Program-made: the position numbers and the translations under genes
Notes under the pieces: generated by a model
Told to the model about the DNA's origin: nothing
Seen by the model: only the letters and a program-made list of their open reading frames with translations
Database searches by the model: none
Shown here: one piece after another, positions 50,171-62,650 of the stretch
How the letters are laid out: the number at the start of each line of letters is the position of its first letter
Position numbering within the stretch: the stretch's first letter is position 1
Origin: Ignelater luminosus
Lineage: Eukaryota; Arthropoda; Insecta; Coleoptera; Elateridae
Direction: 5' to 3'
NCBI GenBank assembly: GCA_011009095.1
Contig: VTPC01008680.1
Span: forward strand, 21,869-85,868
Length of the DNA stretch: 64,000 nucleotides

Positions 50171-50367
50171 TTGCATAAATAGTGTCGCAAATCATTCCTT
50201 GGATGAAGCAATTGACTAAATATACGAAATCTAATTTCATATTAATTATCCAAAGTCGTCTTATGGGCTCTTAAGAACCAAATTTTATGTAATTAATGCT
50301 AAATCAGATTTCGTGTATTTGATCAATTCATTCATTAAGAGTACGTACTGCGACATTATTTATGCAA
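50171..50367. mobile_element. Foldback (palindromic) MITE
   Basis: Two 78-bp arms (50171-50248 and 50290-50367) are reverse complements with roughly three quarters of positions matching, around a 41-nt centre. Shared words include TTGCATAAATA.TGTCGCA at the outside, ACGAAATCT.ATTT in the middle and ATTAATTA inside. There is no coding capacity. Target duplication is unclear. Confidence 0.65.
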
Positions 50368-51247
50368 GAAGCTGTACAAACCGCTTAGATGGATATGTCG
50401 TACCAACACAAGAAAATACGTAAGAGCTAACAACAGAAAATATAATTTTACATTAGTAGAAACGAGATAATAGTACTAATCACAAGTCCAACTCAAAAAA
50501 AAGTAACGGTACTGCCCAAACTCAACAACGAATATTATAATAAAATTTACTTTTATGAACAAATAGAAATTGTAAAGCATGCCAACCCACTCTGCGGATA
50601 AAATGTAACAATGGTTACTATTTTCTTCCTTTGTATTTTTGACAATTTTCATATTAAAACCAGTTTGAAAGATATTGTAAAAGCATCTTTTCTTTTGAAA
50701 ATTATAAAATCTAATTAGCAATATATGTTAAGTTTGGGTTCTTGGCTCAACAATGAGCCTAATTATTTATTAATGTGTTTGGGTTCGTGTATCATAAATA
50801 TTTTAATTTGTAAGTATATTTTAATTAATAATTGCATTATCATTGTAATAATAATTAATGGTTTTGAATAATTAGAGAGAACTGAAGATGTCTGAGATAT
50901 TTAAATAAGCCGAAATGCACCTTCCTGGAGATAATAATTTTGGTGTTTTAAAATAAATATTGTGGGATGACGTATTGAGTTTCATTTTTATTCTAATAAT
51001 AACCTTTGTTATAAATTATCTTTCTTTATTTATCCTAATGGCATTACTTCAAAGTCTCAGCTATTTATTGAGTTTGTATTGGTACATCGTCTTATTCCAA
51101 GCGGTAAAGTCCTATGAAAATACCTTGATTATGTCAAAATAATCCACTCTCATTGATTAGTTGAGGTTTTAATTACATGACGTGTTTTTTCTTTCCTTCT
51201 AAGTTCGAGTTATCGAAGTTCAACTGTAGATCTGTAATATGCTAAAA

Positions 51248-51675
51248 GGCCCCTGAGACGCTCGTAATTAGTTCTGAATGTGTATACAGGATTCATACGT
51301 GAAAAATACAATCAAAATCAGTTTGATATTTACGGTGCGATATCTTCGGCTAAAATTGTGTTAAAAACCCAGCGTGTAGTAGCACAGTCGTGTTGACCGG
51401 CTTCTAGAAAGAAGTCCGAATGTTGTGGTTGTAAAATTATATTCACTTTGTGAGTTTATACTCAGTTATTACTCAGTTTGTTAAGCCTGTGCGTTTATTG
51501 AAATGGATACAAGTGACGTATAAATACATAAAAATTTCTTAATTGAATTTTTCGCGTTTTATACCGAGAGCAAGGGTAAAGAGTAGATAAAATTGGAGCG
51601 AATGTGTATACCCAGTTCGTGTAAAAATAACCTGAACGGGTGAATTTGGAACGAATCATGAGCGTGTCAGGGGCC
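51248..51675. mobile_element. 428-bp element with GGCCCCTGA terminal inverted repeats
   Basis: The left end GGCCCCTGAGACGCTCGT (from 51248) is matched by the reverse complement of the right end, GGCCCCTGACACGCTCAT (51675 down), and similarity runs on over ATT.GTTC for about 28 bp with four or five mismatches. The ends are GC-rich against an AT-rich background. No target duplication or coding capacity was found, so the superfamily is open. Confidence 0.6.
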
Positions 51676-53621
51676 CTGAACATTGATTTAGGAAGAGACT
51701 TAAAGTAAATAAATTACTTACTTAAGTATCTTCTGTCAATGTTTTAGAATTTTGCTTATCTAGAAGAGTTACAGTCTGCGATGACAAAGATCATACCTAT
51801 TTAAGCGTATAGTTTTACTGTCTCATATTTGAGAAGAAGGTGTTTTGTAGAAGTTTTTATACCTATTGCAAATGGTCGCCTTGAGCACGATCGTAGTAAT
51901 GACTTTTGGGATAGAACAAAAATGATAGATTAAGTGATAATAGAAACACGAGAATGACGCACATTTCTTAACTTCAAAACGCACAAGCTTTTCTAAGCAG
52001 CTAATAATGCTAATAAGATATAGTGTAGTGACACCTTATTTTAGTATTTATCAAAAATATTACCCCCTTACATGGAAAATTACTGTGTTGTACTGCTACA
52101 AGAATCCTTGATACTGCCACCCTTTAAAGGTTAAGACTCTTTTTCATTTCATCTGAAATGATAGGTTCGTTGTCCTTGAAATTTTCTAGAGTTGACAATT
52201 CAGTAGGGCGCCTAATGTGAAATTTCCCAACGTCAGATGGTAGTTACAGTTTTAAGAAAAGAAAATCAACAGCAACGGCAAGATCAATATTGATTCTAAT
52301 GTAACAGACAGTATTTTAGAAATTGATTACAGACGAATTGTAGACCACATCTGAAATAAAAACTCATGGTCTAGCTTCAAAATAGGTTATCTCTTCATTT
52401 AGGGATAAATATTAAAATTTTTGAAACCGCAAGAATTTCTACAGTTAAGCTTAAAGTATTTAAGTTTCAAAGTTCAAGATTAAAACCGAAAGATCTCCAT
52501 TAGTCTTATGTAAAAGGAAATACATTAAAAGATAACAACAACAACCTGATGTTTGGCGATTCGTTTCTAGTGAAAACTCTGATGGCATCATGTTTCTGAG
52601 ATATTTTAAACAATTAACACCACTACTGTTGGGGAATTCAATTGTTAGTCCAAACATAGTTTTTCTCTGCAAGCCGTAAAAACTGTAAAAAATTGGGCAA
52701 TTTTACTGCAATTTTTGGACACTACTGTAAGTATGTAATAAAGAATAAAGCAAATGAGTTTTCAAGTTAAATTATACCCGATTCCTTGAGAATTTAAAAA
52801 ACGTTTTGTCTAACAAATTTATTTTCTGGGCTACCACGTAACATGAATCGTTTTGTAAATCTTAGCTTGTTTTTTCTCATATTTCTCACGAAAAGCTTGA
52901 GAAATGTTAAAGATTCCAAATAATTTTTTTTAATATGCAACCCAACTAATTTTTGTCAATTGTTTCAGGAAATAATAAACCGATTATATTATGATTAACG
53001 CCGAGTTAACTAAAAGTATGTTATGGTTACGTTTATGGTTAAGGGTTTTATGTTACAAAAGAAATATAAATCAATTTTTGTAGTTTTTAATTCTCATTGC
53101 AACGTGTCATTTTATACCTTATTTATAACTCGTTTGACATCAACCTGGCACTTTCCGGAAATAATGACATCAGATACGACTAAAAGGGTTGAAAGCAAGG
53201 AAAGACTTGCGGTCGAACACATTTGAAATGTGAAAAGGGAACATTTTTATCTACAACTACCTCTCCTGTTCTGACCTTTTCTCCTTTTATAAAACTGCTC
53301 TTAGGTAAGTAAATTCAGACTGGACAAACAGGAAGGATATTAGAAATCTTTTCAGAAAGAAAAAAAGGACAACAATAAATAATACTATAAGGGTATTATA
53401 GCACATTTATTCATCGAACCATTCGAAAGCATAAAAACGTGTCCTTTATCGAAATTCCGATCAAAATAGTAACGTTCACACCTTTACTACGATCAACCTA
53501 ATATTTTTCCTTTTAGAATTCATATTATTTTTATGGGTTTTGTTTTTATCTGATTTTAAATAAATCTGTCAGGAGATTAAAATAGTTTGTTTTGTTTTTT
53601 GCTGAACCTTATTAGAATATA

Positions 53622-56619
53622 CAGGGTGAATTTTTTAAAATCCATGCATTTCTATTATCTAATAACGAGTAGAAAAAGTGGAAAAGTTTCTATTTTTATT
53701 TTAATAAAAATTTGGGGTTTTTGACCAATCAAGGTTAATAAATTCACACGTCAGAATATTTTGGCTGGCTGTATGTGAATTATTATTAAACAAGGCGTTT
53801 CGTTGAAGTCAAAACAGTCGAATTAAAAAAGTGGGTGTTCTATTAAAGGAAGTCGTAAAATCAACTAAGCGTCCAAACGTTAAATAAAAATAAAAGTAAG
53901 AAAGATTAATTTTTGACAAATTAAATGCATCAGTATAATTTATTAAAATAAGCAAACTGACTCGCGAGGTTTTAAATTCTTCTACAAATTAAAAACAACT
54001 AAATTCTTCTCAAAACTCCGTAATAAATTAATTGTTGTCAAAATAAGCTAATTAATATAGAAATGTAAATATGCAATACGGATACCAAAATAAATAATTG
54101 TGATACACTCTCAGCTTCCTTTGCTTTGCTACCGCACATTATTAAAACAGAGCTCAGAAAAAATAATAACAGAGTGGGATCAACTTTCACCAAGTTGCAA
54201 TTCAACAATAATAGAACGTGTAATCATCATACATTAAGATGGCTCGTTGTTTTACACTTTTTATTACCGATGTGATGTAGTGAACTTTTTTACATGATAA
54301 CGTCGTCATGACGTTAAAACCAGGTTTGGATTTCGACGTTGGGTAATGATGTTACCGTATAAATTTTCATGTATAGTATTACGGTATTGTACGTGCAACT
54401 CAATTTCTAAAACATATCGGCTCTGTTATTGTAAAACTTCAAGCCGTTTCTCAGATGATGATCTTGAACTCCGCTCCCTATTTATTTATCTGTCTTTAAC
54501 GGACCAATCAAATAAGATATTTGAGGCTGAACTAATTTTAAAATGAATGAAACGCTTTGAATAACGTTGCCAATTTTTATAAATATCTTACATCATTTTT
54601 CTAAATTCAAGAAATTGTTAGACGGGGGAATCCCATGGAGTTATATTTAGGCATATGAGCTAGCCAAAGTAAAAAAAAAGAAATATCGCTAAAAGCAAAA
54701 AGAGTTATTGTATCTTGTAACTAATAGTATATAAGAAGGCCTTTTTTGTTTATTGTTATATCGCATACCTAGGAAACAACATGTTAGATAAAACGTGAAT
54801 GTGATATTGTTGCAATAATTTGTTAATCAACAAGCCCGAGCACATCATCCATCACGTTTTATTATCATCAGTCTAACTAACTTCTAAGCTTGGATTTTAA
54901 TATTTTATAAAATATACACTATTGGTTTCAAAATGAACTAGGTCAGCTGCTATGATTCAAAAATGTAGGAATTTTGTCTAGTGTAAATGTGACTTTATCG
55001 GTCAAATAATCTATGGGTAAAGATATTTTAGCTGAAATTAAATGTAGATATTACAATGGAAAAATTGCAGTGTCCTACTTCATTTTGAAACCAATAGTAC
55101 ATTATGTAGAAGAAAAGTTCCAAATTGTTCCGACATAACTGTTATATTTATTTATTTATTTGTTATTATTTCATCTTTTCATTCCTTTGCAAAAATCTGC
55201 TGTAACATTTTTGGATTTACTTGAAGAAGCTCGTGCATTCTTGTAAACTCTTGTTGATAAAGAAAACAATAAAGAAGACGATGAAAATGGTCAATTAAAA
55301 GGAGTAAAGATGTTAAGAAAAATACCATTGAAATTATATTCTCGGTTTTCTATACTCTCTTGTTTCTATTTCCAAACACATCTTCCTGAACTCCTGGAAT
55401 CGAAACATATTTGTTAGTGATTTCTTCTTTGGAGAAGTTTTCATTTTGTGCATTATGTAATCGGAGAACGAGCGCGCCTAAGTTCAAGAATGGCCTTATC
55501 TCGAAAACCACCAGGCTAGTGTCAACAAGACATTGATCTCTCTGGAACCCAAAAGGGATCATGCCCCTGGAAGAAGAAAGGGGTCAGAAAAACTCTGGAT
55601 TAGTGCAAAAAATTAAAAAGTTCCAGTGTGGACAGACCTTTTGACATTGTTTTAGGCTAACTACAGTTGAGTGTGGTTCCATAGGCGTGTTTAAGACTTA
55701 AAAGATGTTAATTAGAATAAAAATTTAAAAAGAAAAATGAAAACATCTAACAAGAAAATGTATTTAAAACTGTAGTATTATTTACAATAATTTGAATTTT
55801 ATGTCTTTTGTAAATTTACTCCTTACAAAACCTGAAAAATTGAAAAATCTTTCAAATTTTGCAGTGAAGTTTTATTGCCAATCTGTTTTGTCGGCTAGAA
55901 TGCCTAAATATCATTGTGTGGTCCTCCTCAGACTTTTAACCCTGGGAGTCTCATAATAATGCCAGATTTATAGCTTATTTAGCAATCGGCAACAACGCGC
56001 GTCGGCATTCTTAACAATAGCGGATTATCAGCTGGGTGGTGCACGTATGAGACAACCGTGTTGTCTAAGTCTCTAAGTAAAGACCGTGCTCTCACACCCG
56101 CACATTTACACAATCCAAACCGGGCACCAAATATTAATCTGAAAAGTCTGGGACAAACCCGAACAGTTGGTAACGCTTTGAATTTTATGAACAAAAAGGT
56201 ATTTCTGAGACTAAGTCAGATACGATATGGACAGTCTTGTAGGGCCTAGAATTCTCTACAAAAAAGGTTCTAATAAATACCCTTGTAAAGTCGTCTCTTT
56301 TGCTTCTGTGCGCTGTCAAAGATTAATTTCCCAGATGCAAAATTATGTGATTTTTCTCTGTTTGACGGACTATTATTAAAAGAGGTATGAGTACCTTGAG
56401 TAAAACAGTATTTGTGATAAAAAGTCTTTTTAGACTAAAGATTTATTTCACAGCGCTGGCGATTCCAGCTTTTATATCAGCTGTTGCAACTTTCATGAGA
56501 TTTATTTACTATTTAGTGCAATAAACTCTAATTTTGGCAATATCTCATTTACCGATTTTTTGTTTACTTCGTTGGTTACTTTTAAAGACACCAGACATTA
56601 CTTATCTTCTCGAACATAG
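53622..56619. other. Unassigned DNA with one MITE and one GC-richer patch
   Basis: Outside 54919-55097 no gene was recognised. The patch at about 55980-56240 has overlapping frames on both strands (71 and 63 codons) but no motif; on the minus strand it contains TTTGGTGCCCGG, again a possible LTR-leader relic. A minus frame at 55350-55562 has no family signature. Confidence 0.4.
54919..55097. mobile_element. 179-bp MITE, mariner-like ends
   Basis: The left end CTATTGGTTTCAAAATGAAC and the reverse complement of the right end CTATTGGTTTCAAAATGAAG agree over 19 bases, and TAGG.CA continues the match. TA follows the right end (55098-55099), while the left neighbour is CA. The interior is short and non-coding. 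Small size, long exact TIRs and a TA neighbour suggest a Tc1/mariner-derived MITE. Confidence 0.7.
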
Positions 56620-56972
56620 TATTCCATATACGTAGAGTGCGGATGTCCACTCGACGTTCATTGGACGTCCAAATTTTGGTGAAGGACGTCCAGTGGACGT
56701 CCGACTTTTGGCCGACGGACGTCCGTGAGACTACATTCGTTACAACTTTGGACATTTAACAAACGTTAATTAGGATGTAATTTGGGCATGATCATCAGAT
56801 GGACATCCAGAAACGGGCGTCCAATAAATGTATAACTTATGTACAAAAATGTTCGGACGAGGTACGAACCAGCACAGAATACCCGATGGACGTTCAAAAA
56901 CGTCCAATTAATGTCTATGGACATCCGGAGTAATTTTAAAAAACAAATGGACGTCCAGTGCTATATGGAATA
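56620..56972. repeat. 353-bp inverted-repeat element built of GGACGTCC palindromes
   Basis: The unit is bounded by TATTCCATATA (56620-56630) and its exact reverse complement TATATGGAATA (56962-56972). Inside, the 8-bp palindrome GGACGTCC occurs exactly at 56663, 56684, 56695, 56717 and 56949, with one-base variants at 56641, 56801, 56815, 56888 and 56919. They occur mainly as TGGACGTCCA or CGGACGTCCG blocks. No coding function is evident; the 100-codon plus frame at 56839-57141 starts inside it and is probably chance. Confidence 0.65.
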
Positions 56973-57755
56973 TAAACCGGAAGTCGCATATCTGGATAGA
57001 CATCTTTTTCCTAATTTTGGAGTTTTGTTAAATGATTGTGAATTTTTCTTACTTACCTTTCATGTTCATTTACGTTTACTGTTTGTGCAAATTAGGATCA
57101 ACTCTCAAGGTCGTGTGCGTACTAGCAAATTTTTAAGCTAAGGGTAGGAATTCATTCAATTTTCCGTTGTTGCATTGTTGTAGCCTTGTCTAACACAGAC
57201 TCTGCCAATTACTCTTGTGCGCAATTCGCGGTTGAAGACGAATTCACATCACTGTACACATAATCATCATGTACAGTTCTGATCAGGTGTGCAAATGCAA
57301 TCCTTGCAACACCCGTAAAACCACCAGTCAATCTACAACCATCTAAAGAACTACAATCAAAATTTACCCCCTTTCTGGGTTGTTCTTCAATTTAGGTCTG
57401 ATGCAATTTTTCAAATCTAACAAGTCTATATGGATCTTGTAGAACAGAAAATATCTTACAAAAAGGTGCGTCGTCACTCTTCCTATTCATATCAACCGTT
57501 TTTCTTTGCAAATTTGGGGCATTTTTAAAAATAAATTCATATTAATCAAATAAGCGAAGCTAAAACGCTTAAAAATACCCTAACTTTAATCCTCTGGCGA
57601 ATTGTAATATAGTTCAACAAATTTAACTTTGGTATGAGCTGTGACTGTAAACTTAAATGAAACCGCAATTTCAACTTCTTTCACTCAACGGTGTTCTGTT
57701 TTTTTTTCAATTTGACACACCAAGATATTACAATATTTATGATTAAATAGTTCTA
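56973..57755. other. Unassigned DNA
   Basis: No gene or repeat boundary was recognised. Confidence 0.45.
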
Positions 57756-57769
57756 ATGATGGAACATGT

Positions 57770-57895
57770 CTTGAGATTTTTCAGTATCTTGTCTTAAATT
57801 AAAATCAAGATCAAGACAAGAATCATGTTTATGCGTTCATTTCAAGACAAGACAAGAATTTCCTTTCCAAGTTCAAGGTTTCTTGTTTAGAATTT
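57770..57895. repeat. Left array of TCTTG / CAAGA motifs
   Basis: At least eight copies of CAAGA or TCTTG in about 125 bp, mostly as CAAGACAAGA or its complement TCTTGTCTTG, in both orientations. A comparable array lies at 60420-60545. Confidence 0.6.
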
Positions 57896-58221
57896 CTTAA
57901 TTTGTGTGTTTACTTTACATTTTACAATATTATTAAACGTTTGTTTTCATTCACAAGTTTGATTCAATAACAGTGCACTATTAAAGTAATGTAATACTAA
58001 TGTTTACATGAAATATGAAAATCTAATTTTGATCGAGATCAGGTTTGATTCTGCGCAAAGTTTTGAAAACATTTACAACGAAAAGTCGTTTTCTTTCTTA
58101 GCATTTAGTAGAAAAGTATCATTAAATCAATGTATATGACACTTTATTTCATTTTAAAATAAAATACCGAAATGGTCTAAAAGAGCACAATTAAGATAAT
58201 TTACATAAAACTAACAAAATA

Positions 58222-59676
58222 CACTTAATCGCAAAATTAACGTACCGCTTATATATTTCGATTTATTTTAATTATCGTCAAAATTATCATAATTTATTTT
58301 GAAAAGCATATTAACAATAGAATACGCAAACAGAATTATTTCGATAATAACAATAAATTTGACTTGAATAATTGCACAAAAAAAAACGAAAACGGACAAT
58401 ATGACTTATTTAAAAAAATAAAGTAAAATGATCATTATTGTTACGAACACAAAGATAACTTCTTTTGAAACGTTTGTAGCTTATCAATAACCTAGTATTG
58501 TCACCTCTGGATGTTGTTGTGGCCTGACATCGCCGTGGCATATTCTCAGTTAGAGATCTGATCGTTTCTTGAGGGATATCTTTCCATACGCTGATAAGAC
58601 TCTGTCGCAGCTCGTCTAAGCTGTTAGGTGGTGAATGCTGACTTCTAACCCTGCGCCCCATTATGTCCCCAAGTTGATGGATTGGATTCAGATCTAGATT
58701 ACAGGCTGGTCACTCCAGGACTTCAATATCAACATAATTTAAATATTCGGTAGCAATATGTGCTGTACGTGGTCTAGCATTATCCTGCATAAGAACGAAT
58801 CCATCCCCAATGTAAGGTGCAAAAGGTACCACAAAAAGTTCTAAAATGTCTGTTATGTCATCAACAATAAAAAGCTCTGCGCCGCCTCCATATAGTGTGG
58901 TTTCTCGAATGTTACAAGCGGAATATCTTTTGTACACTCTTGGACGGCGATCAGAACATACAAGGCAAAACCTTGACTCGTCTGTAAGTAACACCAGCTT
59001 CCAATTATGAATCTCCCAATCTATACGCCTCCTTGCAAAAGCCAATCTGTTGCTTCGGTGGTTTGCAGATAATATGGGACCAGTAGCTGCTGCCCGACGT
59101 CGTGAATTTTAAGTACAAAGTCTTCTTATGAAGTTGTCTACTTATTTGTATTTGGAGCTTCGTGCACTTAGTGCATCGTTCCCTAAATGCTCGAAGCATT
59201 AAAAATCGATCCTCCACTGCATTTGTAGCTCGTGGTCTGCCTTGACCACGTCGTATAGCGTAATCATTGGTCGCTACAAGAACCCTACTGACTGCTGTAT
59301 GAGATACGCCAAATCTTCTAGCAAGTTCGCGATTTGTTACTCCTTCATTGGGAAAAGTTACAGTTTGAACACATTCATTACAATTTAAATTTTGTGTAGC
59401 ACGTTCCATCGCGAACAAATGCATTGCACGAATGACAATTATCTTATATATTGAAAAACAATTAAAAAACAATGCCTGCTTTTATTTTAGAAGTGCGGTT
59501 TACTTACTTGAAAAACTGTTATGATTTCGAAATAAATAAAGAAGACAGACAAAAACCTAAAAAAGCATAATAATAAACAAACTATTACAACTGATATTAA
59601 TGAAACGGAAAATACAGAATATTTTTCGAAATAAAACCAAAAATCAAGAGTGATGCGTTAATTTTGCGGTTAAGTG
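58222..59676 (-). mobile_element. Tc1-like transposon, inactive
   Basis: A 1455-bp unit has ends CACTTAATCGCAAAATTAAC (from 58222) and, reversed, CACTTAACCGCAAAATTAAC (to 59676), 19 of 20 identical, both flanked by TA (58220-58221, 59677-59678). It carries one broken transposase on the minus strand. It appears to have inserted into the middle of the region bracketed by TCTTG arrays. Confidence 0.9.
58484..59409 (-). pseudogene. Tc1-like transposase, broken, third catalytic residue lost
   Basis: From MERATQNLNCNECVQ (ATG 59409) the N-terminal helix-turn-helix reads GVTNRELARRFGVSHTAVSR, then GRGQGRPRAT... with hook-like RRGQGRPR, both DNA-binding. A shift near 59045 leads to the core: ARRRIDWEIHNWKLVLLTDE with the first Asp, and MQDNARPRTAH with the second. 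An in-frame TGA at 58707-58709 replaces the usual Trp of LEWPA. The third block reads LDLNPIHQLGD where NPIEHLWD is usual, so at the position 34 residues after the second Asp there is His, not Glu. The C-terminus (MPRRCQATTTSRGDNTR) ends near 58484 after one more shift. It is inactive on several counts. Confidence 0.88.
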
Positions 59677-59678
59677 TA

Positions 59679-62279
59679 GTTTAAGAAGTGTCAGAAAAAT
59701 GCGCAAAAGTCTAAAATATCGAAAAACGAAGGGTTACTTTCTTTCTGAACACCAGAAGGAAAATATTAAATCAAGACGCATATGACACTTTCTTACATTT
59801 TTAAAGAAAGAATACAATAATTATAAATAGTAAGCGTGAAAATAACACAATAGTTATCGAAAGCACTTTACAATCGGAAGTAAAAGTAATAAACTAATAC
59901 TTTTACTTGTCATTTATAAGAAATATCAGCAAAAACACGCGCGGGAGGGAAGTTTTCTCGAATAGATTCGAAGTTGTCTTGTCTTTGCTTGAAAATTTGT
60001 TTTTGTAGAGTTATATCTTCATCAACTAATTAAGTTAATTTAAGATTTAAACTAAAAGTATCAAGAAACTAACCGTAACATAGATAACTGGAAGCAAATA
60101 ATAAACTTAAAAACGTACAGACGTTTTCATTCGAAGTAAACTTTTAAAATTTATATCTAGTAAATACCATTAAACAGAAATTTTTTAAACGATTGGTAGA
60201 AGAAAATTGAAAAATACTTGGAATATTGGACACATACTACGTTTTGAATGAATTGTCTATAGCTATAGGCGGTATCTTTTGAACTTGTTACAATAAAAAT
60301 ATTTTATGAAAAACATATATAGCTCTGCAATTGAAAGATAAAAATCTTGAGTTTTGTATATGACAATAAAACTAATTATATTGTTATAAAGCACATATGC
60401 TCGTAACTTGAGAAATTCCCAAGTCTTGATTTCAAGATAAGACAAGAAATTTCAAGAAATGGTCAAGATAAGATTCGTATTAATATTTCTTAAAAACTCT
60501 GTTAAGACAAGAAAAGAAATTGGTTTATCTTGTCTTGACACATATTCATTTGACAAAAACAAACACAAATACAAATCAATATTTCATCAAAGACTTCATC
60601 CGCAGTTTTTAATTTCATTTTTACTGCCTATAGATGTATGCATGTATTATTTTGAATTTATTGTATTATTGCTATTTTGCAATTCCTTGGCTTGTTAAAC
60701 AATGTACACTATTCATACTGACTGAACGATAGTTTTTTGGGAAGTATAAAAGAAAAAAACATCACCCTTCTAGCTTCCTTTATGTGATTATTAAAATTAA
60801 ACGTTTTAAGTTCCGCGATTTATTCAAACACTTTTTTCATGAACAACTTGTTAAAATTATGCACCACGTACAATAACAGCAGTAAGATTTAAGTAACCAA
60901 TTAAAGTATCGATAACCTAAAAAATGATAAATCACACCATCGCATCGATGGTATAAAAGTACATATTTCGTGCGATTTCAGCAATTTATAAACTAAATTT
61001 GTTACTTCTTATCCAAAGTTAGTGTTAGATTAACACCTGAAATTCTAGTTTCTTATCTATTCAAATTTTGTTGCTGTTTTGGTTCAACTTTTTAAATGAT
61101 TAATCCCAATTGCAATAAAAACTTTACGTAAGACTTGTGACTGCCAATTCTAAGTAAATCCTAGAAAAACAAAACTTTGATTAATTCAATAAATAAGAAA
61201 TTATTAATGGGTGTGGGTAATTATTGTTACCTAGCTACTGATTACAAAGTTGATTTATAATTTAAAACTAAGATTCAAAGTATTACTATACGCTTAAAAG
61301 AAAATACATTAATCAAAGACTGACATTTCATTTTAAGTTAACATTTAAAAGTTGTAGTAAATTATAATTACAGTATCTATGTATGTACATAAGCATGTTA
61401 ACATTTGGGAAAATCAAGGATAACTAGCCTTCATATTAGTATCTTAGAATTTTTTTAAGACATGCTGTAATCATAGAGCTTACAATAAGGAAGAAGAAAT
61501 AAAACGTATGGTGGGAGTGCAAACAAGAAAAGTCTTAAAAGGATAAAACTCACAAGAAGATTTTTTTAAGCAATGGAACCGGTTTAATATGTAGGAATAA
61601 AACCGGAAATAAACTAATATCGAAAGAAGACTTTTTGTTAGAAAACTAAACTTTGGTCAAGAATATACAAAGCTTTTCTAAACCTAAACTAATAATAAAC
61701 TATTGAAACCTAGAGTTCTCATGTTTCTAACAAAGAAACTTCTTTTTTTATTTAGGGTAAAAGGTATGTATACCTACTCTTTCCCAAACGAAGTTTTAAT
61801 AGTTCATCAAGATTTTACGAATAATGTGTAAGTAAACTCGTATGAATAAGGTTTTACAGATTCCCCCTGTTTCTAAAGAACAACTATTTACATTCTCTTG
61901 TTTAACTCTAGACAATACAGGCAAATAAAAACGTTTCTTATGAGAAAAAGGCCCACTTTAACAGATTAAATTGATAACTAATTAAATAAATTTTCTGAAA
62001 AAAACTTTTTCTGAAAAATCTGTGCTTAAGTAAAACTGAAATATTACATCCTTTGTTGCTGAACGAGAGAAAGAAAGAAGAAAAAATTATTTAAAGAAAA
62101 TAATTAATTAACTATTTAATATTAGTTAGAAATTAAAGTGAAGAAATTTCAAGCACCAGTAAACAAGAACAAAGAAAATAAAAAATCTTAAATTAATATG
62201 ACCAAATCAAATTAGTCAAAAATCTAATATCTAACTTTTACAAATTATGAGATTATTTATGAGAAATGCGTCCTTAGGT
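59679..62279. other. Unassigned AT-rich DNA around the right TCTTG array
   Basis: No gene was recognised outside the array at 60420-60545. Confidence 0.45.
60420..60545. repeat. Right array of TCTTG / CAAGA motifs
   Basis: It contains AAGTCTTGATTTCAAGATAA, GACAAGAAATTTCAAGAAA, GTCAAGATAAG, AAGACAAGAAAAG and ATCTTGTCTTGAC within about 125 bp. Together with 57770-57895 it brackets a 2.8-kb region; an extra TTGTCTTGTCTTTGCTTGA lies at about 59970. Confidence 0.6.
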
Positions 62280-62650
62280 CATTTCTCCCATATAAGGCTG
62301 ATTTTCCAAAAATACCTAATTTTATAGTAACTCGGCCGATCACAAATAAAGGAATTGAGCATTTTCTAAACAAACTGAAGGAAGTTAATTGGAATGACAT
62401 TAATCAAATTCATGAAACACAAGAAATAATTTTATGGTGTTTTTGTAAGTTGTTTTCCAGAAAAGACAATTAAATCAACTAAATGTCAAAACAATATAAA
62501 TCGGTGGTTCACAGATGAACTTTTAGAAGACAAGAAGGCTGTGGAGATACTAAATACAATCAAGAAAAGTCTGAATACGACCCAAAGAAAGACGGGCTAA
62601 ATATAGACAAAATATAATACGCGCAAAAAGGAACTAGAATGATCATTGTG
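62280..62650 (+). pseudogene. LINE fragment, region upstream of reverse transcriptase
   Basis: Read across frames: ADFPKIPNFIVTRPITNKGI, EHFLNKLKEVNWNDI, then CFPEK-like residues and NINRWFTDELLEDKKAVEIL. This is the kind of linker that Jockey/CR1-type LINEs have between endonuclease and reverse transcriptase (RP....GI..F...L....W...). It is degenerate, and it may belong to the LINE that follows or to another one. Confidence 0.45.

Larger units (their letters stand above)
48976..53621. other. Unassigned DNA with two inverted-repeat elements
   Basis: Apart from the units at 50171-50367 and 51248-51675 nothing was recognised. A lone CAGGGTGAA end lies at 53622. Confidence 0.45.
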
